Origin: Acidobacteriota bacterium | GTDB lineage: Bacteria; Acidobacteriota; UBA6911; JACQSX01 | Direction: 5' to 3' | Length of the DNA: 58,705 nt | Assembly: GCA_016211105.1 (NCBI GenBank) | Contig: JACQSX010000008.1 | Coordinates: 1 to 58,705 of the forward strand | Shown: piece after piece, positions 52,395 through 58,705 of the stretch | Numbering within the stretch: the stretch's first letter is position 1 | Layout: each line of letters opens with the position of its first letter | Program-made: the position numbers and the translations under genes | Notes under the pieces: generated by a model | The model's input: the letters and a program-made list of their open reading frames with translations, nothing else | Told to the model about the DNA's origin: nothing | The model's database searches: none

Positions 52395-53387
52395 TTAGTC
52401 AGTGCTTGTCTTTCTCCCAAACACAAAATAAAGCGGAACGATTCCAGCTAAGAGGAATCGCACAATGAGGATTTTACGTAATCTTTCCCACCATTTCCGC
52501 AACTGCTCCGCGTGAGCGCCCAACTCCTGTTCCTGAAAAAAAGGCAGAACTACCTCACCACAATCGTCAAACAATGCTCTCAGCTCCCGCAGAGAATGTA
52601 ACCGAGCTCGATACGGTGTCTTGCGAATCCACCATGCCACCACTTTCATCCAGCGGCGGGGCAGCAGGCCAAACCCCCACAGGCGCACGTGCGGCTCGGG
52701 TAGGAGACTGTACCGGTTGTTCGTAGTGAAGAAAAAAACGCCGCCTCCCCTCAAGACGCGCAGCATTTCATCCTTGGTGCGAACGCTGTCTCGAACATGC
52801 TCCAGCACCGAATCGGCAACCGCTGCATCGAAACAACCGGTTCGGAAGGGGAGAAACTCAGCGTTGGCGCATACCAGCGCTGCCTGCACATGGTTCTCCG
52901 CGAGCCGACGGCTGCCGATTACCAGCCAACGCAGCGCTACGTCTACTCCCACGACGTGCGGGTAGCGGCGCGCTCCGGCGACGGTCATCCCGGCAGTACC
53001 ACAACCAAGATCAAGGACAGTGGAGAGACCGACATCAGGGAATCTGTCTTCCAACTTATGCAGAAGAGCCTCCCCTCGCTGCACAGCAGCTTGCATGGAC
53101 GCAATATAGTGGCGGTGCAAGCACGGAGGGTTTTCCGGCGACAGGCTGTAGTATCGTCCCAGCAACTCGTCAAAACTCCCTCCGCCACCGGCTGTCAGCA
53201 GCGTCACCTTATCGACTTCGTTGGCAATCGAAATAAACGGGTCCGGTTGCAGACGAAAATCGGGAATGCCAAAACGAATGGGGTAATTGCGGTTACAAGC
53301 GCGACAATTATATTCACGATCGTCGCCATGTAGTTTTCCACCGCAGGCGGGACACGCCAGGAGTTCTTCCAACCAGCCAACTGTCAT
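52395..53387 (-). CDS. Methyltransferase with N-terminal zinc-ribbon
   Basis: A 330-residue protein with a Trm112-like zinc ribbon (Cys12, 15, 28, 31 in CPACGG and NCRAC), then a class I SAM domain with VLDLGCGTAGMTV (about 124-136) and FDAAVADSVLEHV. The C-terminus ends in a hydrophobic segment. This architecture is frequent in glycan and lipid modification clusters. The ATG at 53387 overlaps the deacetylase stop (ATGA); a longer start at 53423 is not needed. Confidence 0.87.
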   Translation of the reverse strand: MTVGWLEELLACPACGGKLHGDDREYNCRACNRNYPIRFGIPDFRLQPDPFISIANEVDKVTLLTAGGGGSFDELLGRYYSLSPENPPCLHRHYIASMQAAVQRGEALLHKLEDRFPDVGLSTVLDLGCGTAGMTVAGARRYPHVVGVDVALRWLVIGSRRLAENHVQAALVCANAEFLPFRTGCFDAAVADSVLEHVRDSVRTKDEMLRVLRGGGVFFFTTNNRYSLLPEPHVRLWGFGLLPRRWMKVVAWWIRKTPYRARLHSLRELRALFDDCGEVVLPFFQEQELGAHAEQLRKWWERLRKILIVRFLLAGIVPLYFVFGRKTSTD

Positions 53388-54106
53388 CGTCCGCTTAACG
53401 ATCGCCCAACGCCCCGAAGCCAAACATAGGCGGCTCCCAAGCCATCATTGAAGTGTTTCCAGATGCCAAGGTTTCGCAGGTAATACATTTCCAGGCGAGG
53501 AAGGCAAAGCAGGTCGCTGTCCGGACTGGCCCAATCAAGTCTCGTCGTGACCGCGACGCGGTAACGCTGGCCAGCCGCTTCTCGCACCGCGGGGTTTACT
53601 CGACCATAAGGATAGGCCAAAACTGGGCAGGGTCGAGATAGTTGTTTCTCAATTTCCACCTGAGATTGGCGTAGCTGGAACTCCATTCCTTCGCTGTCAA
53701 GGCCAGTAAGATCCAAGTGATCCACACCATGGGAACCCAGTTCAAAACCGCTGCGAGCCAGTTCGTTTAAATCTTCCCAGCTCATGACTTGCTCTCGAGT
53801 TCCATTCCAGCAAGCCGTTCCCGAACATGCTCCCGTGGGGACAAAGATCGTGGCCGTAAACCGCAGCGTTTCCAAAACAGGGATCGCCTGTTCCTTCACC
53901 GAGACATACGCATCGTCGAAGGTGATAATAGCTCGCGGTTGACGATCCGGCGGTTCCTTCCAATACGTGACCAGGTCCTCCAGGCGCAATGTGCGATATC
54001 CCCACGTCGACAAATCTTCCATCTGCCTTCGAAAAGTCGCGACCGGGGTCGACAGCACCGAGCCGCTCTCATCGAGACGATGATAGGTCAAAATTGGTAT
54101 CTTCAT
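53384..54106 (-). CDS. Polysaccharide deacetylase family protein (NodB-like)
   Basis: A 240-residue carbohydrate esterase 4-type protein. The catalytic Asp and metal-binding Asp are in ITFDDAY (Asp64, Asp65) and the metal histidines in GSHGVDHLDL (His126, His130). LAYPYGRVNP and a C-terminal catalytic-side segment follow. It would remove acetyl groups from an N-acetyl sugar. There is no signal peptide, so it may act in the cytoplasm on precursors, or be exported by another route. It is coupled by 4-base overlaps on both sides. Confidence 0.9.
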   Translation of the reverse strand: MKIPILTYHRLDESGSVLSTPVATFRRQMEDLSTWGYRTLRLEDLVTYWKEPPDRQPRAIITFDDAYVSVKEQAIPVLETLRFTATIFVPTGACSGTACWNGTREQVMSWEDLNELARSGFELGSHGVDHLDLTGLDSEGMEFQLRQSQVEIEKQLSRPCPVLAYPYGRVNPAVREAAGQRYRVAVTTRLDWASPDSDLLCLPRLEMYYLRNLGIWKHFNDGLGAAYVWLRGVGRSLSGR

Positions 54107-54957
54107 GTTCTACCGGACGCGCATCCCAGCGCTTCCCCCCAGGCCCAGCAGACGAAGTAGCACAACAGCAAGGGTGTGCTCAGCAGGAAAGCGCCGACAT
54201 AGCTGCGGCGAGTCATCACTGCGGCCGCACAGCGCAGCCAAAAGATGGCCGGAAGCAGAGCAGACAGTGCCACGCCCGCAGCTCGGCGAAATCGCCCCGC
54301 CCGGGTGGCCAATTGCGAACCGAAAAAGCGTCCAGAGCGATAACGATTCAAGGCAAACTCGCCAAAAGGCGACTCCTGCAAATTTGTCACGACAGCTCCC
54401 GGTACTGCAGTCAGAATGTGGCCGTTCGTCCGCAAGAGGGCATGGAAAAAGGTCTCCGCAAAGCATCCTTGCATCTCCTTTAGGTAGCGGTCCAGGAGTG
54501 AGCGACGATAGAAAGCATTCAAGGCTGAAAAGTCAGTAAATGATTGTCGCGGCAAAGGGGGGAGGAATCGATAATAGCGGGCAAAATACAGGGCCCAGCC
54601 TTGCAGGCTGGCGCCACCATATTGCGCGACGCCCCCCCCCCCCGCTTCTGCACCCGCCTCGACCGCCCTCCGAATCTGCTCCAGCCAGTCAGATGCAGGC
54701 ATGGCATGTTGTTCCGTGAGCGCCACGATGTCGCCAGTCGCGTGCATCAATCCATGATAGCGAAGCGTTTCAATTGAAGTGCCACATGGATACTCCAGCA
54801 AACGCGCGTAAGGAAAATGCGCTTTTACCAGCGAGGCGGTGCCGTCACTGGAAGCGTCCACCACCATGATTTCATTCGCTTTACCGTACAGTGGTTGCAG
54901 ACAGGAATGAATGGTCGAACTTGCATTGATGGTGGGAATGACAACGGTGATCTTGAT
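54103..54957 (-). CDS. Family 2-like glycosyltransferase with C-terminal membrane helices (paralogue 3 of 3); start codon unclear, poly-C tract
   Basis: About 284 residues if read from the conserved beginning KITVVIPTINASSTIHSC. It continues EIMVVDASSDGTASLV, LRYHGLMHATGDIVALTEQH and FARYYRFLPP, with two or three helices at the end, as in the genes at 25077 and 34199. No ATG, GTG or TTG precedes the conserved N-terminus in frame: the codon there is ATC (54957), 6 bases after the nuoN stop. The next ATG, 54867, would remove the first 30 residues of the nucleotide-binding domain. A run of 12 C (G on the coding strand) at 54632-54643 lies in the reading frame. Truncation at a rearrangement joint, a non-standard start or phase variation are possible. 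Confidence 0.7.
   Translation of the reverse strand: MKITVVIPTINASSTIHSCLQPLYGKANEIMVVDASSDGTASLVKAHFPYARLLEYPCGTSIETLRYHGLMHATGDIVALTEQHAMPASDWLEQIRRAVEAGAEAGGGGVAQYGGASLQGWALYFARYYRFLPPLPRQSFTDFSALNAFYRRSLLDRYLKEMQGCFAETFFHALLRTNGHILTAVPGAVVTNLQESPFGEFALNRYRSGRFFGSQLATRAGRFRRAAGVALSALLPAIFWLRCAAAVMTRRSYVGAFLLSTPLLLCYFVCWAWGEALGCASGRT
54632..54643. repeat. Homopolymer of 12 C within a glycosyltransferase gene
   Basis: Twelve consecutive C on the plus strand (G in the coding strand), encoding a Gly run where the paralogues have a GG turn. The length currently keeps the frame open. This is the longest mononucleotide run I noticed in the window. Confidence 0.85.
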
Positions 54958-54963
54958 ATCAGC

Positions 54964-56457
54964 TCACAACAGCGGCAAAGCAGCCACCTCGGCAAAGCGA
55001 ATGACAACATTGGGATAAATGCCCAGAATGATCGTCGCGGCGGCGGTAATGATCAAGGTGATCGTGTTGCCAACAGAGAAACTGAGTTCCGCAGGCTCGC
55101 TCAGTTCCTTCATAAACATCGCCACCACGATTTTGACGTAATAGTAGAGGGCCACGACCGCATTGAGTACGGCGATAATCGCCAGCCAGAGCATCAGCTT
55201 GCTACCCGCTGTCAGATACTCCTGGATGACCGCGGCGAAAACGTAGTACTTGGCGATGAACCCCGCCAAGGGCGGAATACCTCCCAGCGAAAGCAGGAAT
55301 AGCAGCATCAATCCGGCTACCCATGGATTGCGGAAGAAAAGGCCGTTGAAATCATCGATCTGTTCACCTGGAATGTCGCGGCGCCGCAGCAGCAGCACGA
55401 CCGCCCAGGCGCCCAAGTTCATGAAAGTGTAGAGGAACAGATAGACAGCGCCCGCCCGGATGCCTAATTCACTCCCTGTCGCCAACCCCAGCAGAACATA
55501 TCCCGCGTGGGAAATGCTGGAGTAAGCAAGGAGTCTCTTTATATTGCTTTGGGTCACCGCAGCCCAGTTGCCGACGGTCATCGTCAGGATCGCCACGACC
55601 GAAATCAAGATTGTGCTGAGGTCACGCAAGCTTCCCAGCGAAACCATCAAAACTCGGAAAAAAACGGCAAAGGCAGCAGCTTTCACAGCAACCGACATAA
55701 AGGCTGTAACCGAAGTTGGAGCGCCTTCATAAGCATCCGGCGCCCACATATGAAACGGCACAGCCGCAACCTTAAAAAAGAGGCCCGCCAGCATCCCTAT
55801 CATTCCTAAGACTACGGCTGGACTCGTCGGATTTTGGCTCACGGCGTAACCGATGACCTGAAGATTGGTGGAACCGCTGATACCGTAAAGTAAAGACATG
55901 CCATAAAGCAACACACCCGTGGAAAATGCCCCCAACAGAAAATACTTCAGTGAAGCCTCGTTCGACTTCAGGTTGAAACGCAGAAAACCCACCAATACAT
56001 AGACAGAAATAGACATTAATTCCAGGCCGACAAAAATGGTAACCAAGTCCAGAGCGGCCACCATGAACATCATCCCGGAAGTGGCGAAAAGGATCAGCGC
56101 GTAGTACTCGCCATGTTGTTCTCCCTCCTCGTCCAGATACCGGTAGGACATCATGACCGTCAGAGCTGCCGCGATCAGAACCGTCAACTGGAAAAACAGC
56201 GAGAATGAATCGAGTGAGATCATGTCGAAGAAAGCGCGTCCCACGCCTGCGTGGTACAGGCGGTACCAGTGAACCATGGCGGCTGCGATTCCCAGTAGGG
56301 CGAACAAACTGATTAAGCGCTTCTTTTCTTTAGGAATGAGAAAATCCAATATGAGCAGTCCCATTCCCCACATCACCAGATGAATCTGCGGCCCAATATA
56401 CGCCGCATTCTTCCTCAGGAAACTGAAAACTTCGCTCGCAACGTTGTATTGGTCCAT
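54964..56457 (-). CDS. nuoN: NADH-quinone oxidoreductase subunit N (copy 2)
   Basis: A 497-residue antiporter-like subunit. It has HMWAPDAYEGAPTSVTAFMS near residue 240, QSNIKRLLAYSSISHAGYVL near 310 and a lysine-containing central helix. It is the last gene of a nuoL-nuoM-nuoN series on this strand, 10 bases after nuoM. Sequence divergence from the nuoN at 1994-3424 is high throughout. The next gene downstream, a glycosyltransferase, begins only 6 bases after the stop. Confidence 0.96.
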   Translation of the reverse strand: MDQYNVASEVFSFLRKNAAYIGPQIHLVMWGMGLLILDFLIPKEKKRLISLFALLGIAAAMVHWYRLYHAGVGRAFFDMISLDSFSLFFQLTVLIAAALTVMMSYRYLDEEGEQHGEYYALILFATSGMMFMVAALDLVTIFVGLELMSISVYVLVGFLRFNLKSNEASLKYFLLGAFSTGVLLYGMSLLYGISGSTNLQVIGYAVSQNPTSPAVVLGMIGMLAGLFFKVAAVPFHMWAPDAYEGAPTSVTAFMSVAVKAAAFAVFFRVLMVSLGSLRDLSTILISVVAILTMTVGNWAAVTQSNIKRLLAYSSISHAGYVLLGLATGSELGIRAGAVYLFLYTFMNLGAWAVVLLLRRRDIPGEQIDDFNGLFFRNPWVAGLMLLFLLSLGGIPPLAGFIAKYYVFAAVIQEYLTAGSKLMLWLAIIAVLNAVVALYYYVKIVVAMFMKELSEPAELSFSVGNTITLIITAAATIILGIYPNVVIRFAEVAALPLL

Positions 56458-56467
56458 CGCTTGCCTG

Positions 56468-58054
56468 TTATCGTTCCGTCGTCGATTGTCCGGACTTCAT
56501 CACTACCGCCGTCGTTTTGATCTCCTGGCCTTGCAAAATCCCTGGACGAACCCGTTGAACGATTTGAATCACCGGTCGATCCAGATACTGCAGAAAGGTT
56601 TTGGGATAAAGACCAATCCAAAATGCAAGTATGATGAGAGGCACAAATGTCGCCAGTTCCCGCAGATTCAAATCCTGCAGTTTTTGATTTTCCGGCTTGT
56701 CCACTTTTCCAAACATGGTCCGCTGATAAAGCCATAGCATGTAGGCCGCTCCGAGAACAATACCAGAGGCGCCCAGAATCGCCCAAAATCGCAGATTGTT
56801 GTCGCCGAACACGCCCTGCAAGATCATAAATTCGCCGATGAAGCCATTCAAGGCGGGCAATCCGATGCTGGACATCGTCATGATGAGAAATACGGTCGCA
56901 TAGAGTGGCATGACATGGGACAGGCCGCTGTATTCCGCAATCAGGCGCGTGTGGCGTCGTTCGTAAACAATTCCGACGATCAAGAACAAGGCGCCCGTAG
57001 AAATCCCATGATTGATCATTTGCAGAATTCCGCCTTGCAGAGCGACGGGCGTCGCCGCAAACACACCCAGCATGCAAAATCCAAGATGGGATACCGATGA
57101 GTATGCGACCAGTCTCTTCCAGTCCTTTTGCATCATCGCCACCAGCGCTCCATAGATGATACCGATCACACACAGCGTCATCATCCAGGGGAGGAAGTGA
57201 AGCGTCGCCTGGGGCAGGACTGGCAGGCTGATCCTCACAAAGCCGTACGTGCCCATTTTCAACAGTACTCCCGCCAGGATCACCGAGGCGGCCGTTGGAG
57301 CGTCCGTGTGCGCATCGGGCAACCACGTGTGGAAGGGAAACATTGGAACTTTAATGGCAAATCCAAGGAAAAATGCCAGGAAGACCCACCACTGCAGCTC
57401 TGCCGGAATCGAGAGTCTCTGGTACCGCAGAATATCAAAAGACCAGACTCCGGTCTGGCTGTGTTGGAAGAAGTACAGGGCCAGAATTCCCAGCAACATT
57501 ACGACCGAGCCAAACAGGGTATACAGGAAAAATTTGATCGCGGAGTATAGCCGTCTCTCCGAACCCCAAATCCCGATCAAAAAGTACATCGGCACCAACA
57601 TGACTTCCCAAAAGACGTAAAACAGGAAAAAGTCGAGGGCGACAAAAACACCGATCATCCCGGTCTGCAGCAACAACAGGTAGCAGTAATATTCGCGTAC
57701 GCGCTCCTGTATGGCACTCCAGGATGAGAGAATGGCGATAGAACCCAGCAGGGTGGTCAGTAGGGTCAGCAATAGGCTAATGCCATCGATACCGAGATGA
57801 TAGCGTGCGCCAATGGCGGTAATCCATTCGTGGTCCAGCCCAAAACGCATGCCGTCGGCGCCGATATATTTTGGATTATCAAAGCTAAGCATCAGCGGCA
57901 GCGAAATAACAAAACCAATAAAACCAACCAAATTGGCGATCCACCGGATTCCATCCTCGTGTTCCTTCCCCTTGGGCCACAAAATGATCAACAGCACTCC
58001 CACCAAAGGAAAGTAGGTAACAATGTTGAGAATGTTTCGCATGAAAAAGTCCAT
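56468..58054 (-). CDS. nuoM: NADH-quinone oxidoreductase subunit M (copy 2)
   Basis: A 528-residue antiporter-like subunit. It has FWEVMLVPMYFLIG near residue 150, HTWLPDAHTDAPTAASVILA at about 255-274 and SSVSHLGFCMLGVFA. It starts ATG GAC TTT TTC at 58054, 3 bases after the nuoL stop. Twenty residues longer than copy 1, mainly at the ends. Confidence 0.96.
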   Translation of the reverse strand: MDFFMRNILNIVTYFPLVGVLLIILWPKGKEHEDGIRWIANLVGFIGFVISLPLMLSFDNPKYIGADGMRFGLDHEWITAIGARYHLGIDGISLLLTLLTTLLGSIAILSSWSAIQERVREYYCYLLLLQTGMIGVFVALDFFLFYVFWEVMLVPMYFLIGIWGSERRLYSAIKFFLYTLFGSVVMLLGILALYFFQHSQTGVWSFDILRYQRLSIPAELQWWVFLAFFLGFAIKVPMFPFHTWLPDAHTDAPTAASVILAGVLLKMGTYGFVRISLPVLPQATLHFLPWMMTLCVIGIIYGALVAMMQKDWKRLVAYSSVSHLGFCMLGVFAATPVALQGGILQMINHGISTGALFLIVGIVYERRHTRLIAEYSGLSHVMPLYATVFLIMTMSSIGLPALNGFIGEFMILQGVFGDNNLRFWAILGASGIVLGAAYMLWLYQRTMFGKVDKPENQKLQDLNLRELATFVPLIILAFWIGLYPKTFLQYLDRPVIQIVQRVRPGILQGQEIKTTAVVMKSGQSTTER

Positions 58055-58057
58055 CGA

Positions 58058-58705
58058 CTAAGCTCCTATATACAGATACAGGCTTAATACCAAGAGGATC
58101 CCCGCTAAGAAGAAAAGCGCATAACGCTGCACGAGGCCGGTTTGCAGCTTACGAAACACCATGCTGAAGAATTGGACCGTGCTGGCGACCAAGTTAACCA
58201 CCCGGTCCACAACGTGCACGTCAAGGACTCCCGAAAACCAGGCACTGAAGCGAGTGAATGCGGCAGAGAAATTGACCAGACCATCAACCACGTTTGCGTC
58301 AAAACTCCACAGGAAATTACCGAGATTCTTGGCGCGATTCACTACCAGCGCGTCATAGATTTCATCGACGTAATACTTGTGATAGAGGGTGTTGTAAAGG
58401 GTGCGGAAGCGGTGGGCCAGCAGGCCCGGCAACTGTGGTCGTGCCAGATAGAAATAGTAAGCCATCCCCATTCCCAACAGCGCCACCAACACGGAAATGG
58501 CCGTCAACCCCATCTCCAACCCTGTCCCCCCCCCAGGAGCCGCCACCGACACCGCTTGATGCTCAAACACAGGCTCCAGAAAATGTTCCAGCCCCTGGCT
58601 CCCCACCGGAAACCACGACGGCACCATCACGTAACCGCCCACAATGGACAGAATCGCCAGCGCCACCAGCGGCCCCACCATCACCCAGGGAGACTCATGC
58701 GGGTG
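58058..58705 (-). CDS. nuoL: NADH-quinone oxidoreductase subunit L, C-terminal part (copy 2, 5' truncated by window edge)
   Basis: The frame is open to the window edge and gives HPHESPWVMVGPLVALAILS, the usual NuoL segment, followed by SIVGGYV. About 215 codons are visible. Bases 58347-58596 are nearly identical to the nuoL at 1-250. The remaining C-terminus is longer than in copy 1, with VLDVHVVDRVVNLVA and a final hydrophobic segment. The upstream part lies outside the window. Confidence 0.93.
   Translation of the reverse strand, partial: HPHESPWVMVGPLVALAILSIVGGYVMVPSWFPVGSQGLEHFLEPVFEHQAVSVAAPGGGTGLEMGLTAISVLVALLGMGMAYYFYLARPQLPGLLAHRFRTLYNTLYHKYYVDEIYDALVVNRAKNLGNFLWSFDANVVDGLVNFSAAFTRFSAWFSGVLDVHVVDRVVNLVASTVQFFSMVFRKLQTGLVQRYALFFLAGILLVLSLYLYIGA
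58347..58596. repeat. Inverted near-identical repeat, right copy (nuoL segment)
   Basis: Reverse complement of 1-250 with 6 differences by my count, three of which change an amino acid. The 109 bases beyond 58596 have no counterpart because the left copy runs off the window. Confidence 0.95.

Noticed and set aside
1..58705. Matching ends as evidence for a circular replicon or phage terminal repeats
   Set aside because: The end repeats are inverted, lie within nuoL coding sequence and differ at several positions; circular or terminally redundant molecules give direct, identical ends.
1..58705. CRISPR arrays, rRNA or tRNA genes
   Set aside because: No regularly spaced repeats and no recognisable RNA gene were found by eye; short or unusual tRNAs could have escaped.

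Overview
The window reads as a chromosomal segment of a Gram-negative bacterium. It carries respiratory complex I genes, an ATP synthase Fo operon, a full cytochrome c maturation operon and a large surface-glycan cluster. The subunit c gene with an N-terminal signal-like extension, the stand-alone atpZ-atpI-atpB-atpE order and the Ccm variant would all fit an acidobacterium or a neighbouring phylum. That placement is an inference; there is no rRNA or other marker gene to confirm it.

Layout. (1) 1-3894, plus strand: 3' end of a nuoL, then nuoM, nuoN and an overlapping greA. (2) 3914-9730, minus strand: a tightly packed ccm operon read ccmE-ccmF-ccmH-ccmI-like-ccmA-ccmB-ccmC-ccmD plus a small exported protein. 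It includes a 40-codon ccmD that is easy to miss. CcmE has Cys in place of the haem-binding His. (3) 9965-11815: a secreted protein of unknown function, divergent from ccmE. (4) 11973-13888, minus: atpZ-atpI-atpB-atpE. (5) 14011-37874: a surface polysaccharide region with GT2, GT4, GT10 and GT-C glycosyltransferases, a Wzx-type flippase, two Gfo/Idh/MocA oxidoreductases, an NAD-dependent epimerase, methyltransferases, a radical SAM protein and a UDP-galactopyranose-mutase-like flavoprotein. Many of its genes are joined by 4-nt stop/start overlaps. (6) 37960-52150, minus: a large-protein anti-phage-type island. Its genes are an XRE-SNF2-DUF3883 helicase, a DUF1156 adenine methylase, an AlbA/Schlafen-type ATPase, an orphan ParA and a DUF499 AAA ATPase. 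A RAYT transposase flanked by inverted REP-like repeats, and a decayed second helicase tail, lie between helicase and methylase. (7) 52395-54957, minus: more glycan genes (methyltransferase, polysaccharide deacetylase, GT2 with a 12-C tract). (8) 54964-58705, minus: a second, diverged nuoN and nuoM and a truncated nuoL.

The two nuoL fragments at the window ends share an abruptly ending, nearly identical 250-bp inverted block, although the nuoM and nuoN pairs are old paralogues. This points to gene conversion between two nuoLMN modules. The glycan genes on both sides of the defence island belong to the same families, so the island probably entered a pre-existing glycan cluster.

The most unusual system is the five-gene defence operon. 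Helicase, methylase and DUF499 ATPase form a recognised anti-phage association (helicase-methylase-ATPase type). Here it contains an internal AlbA/HATPase plus ParA pair, and there are operator-like repeats at two places.
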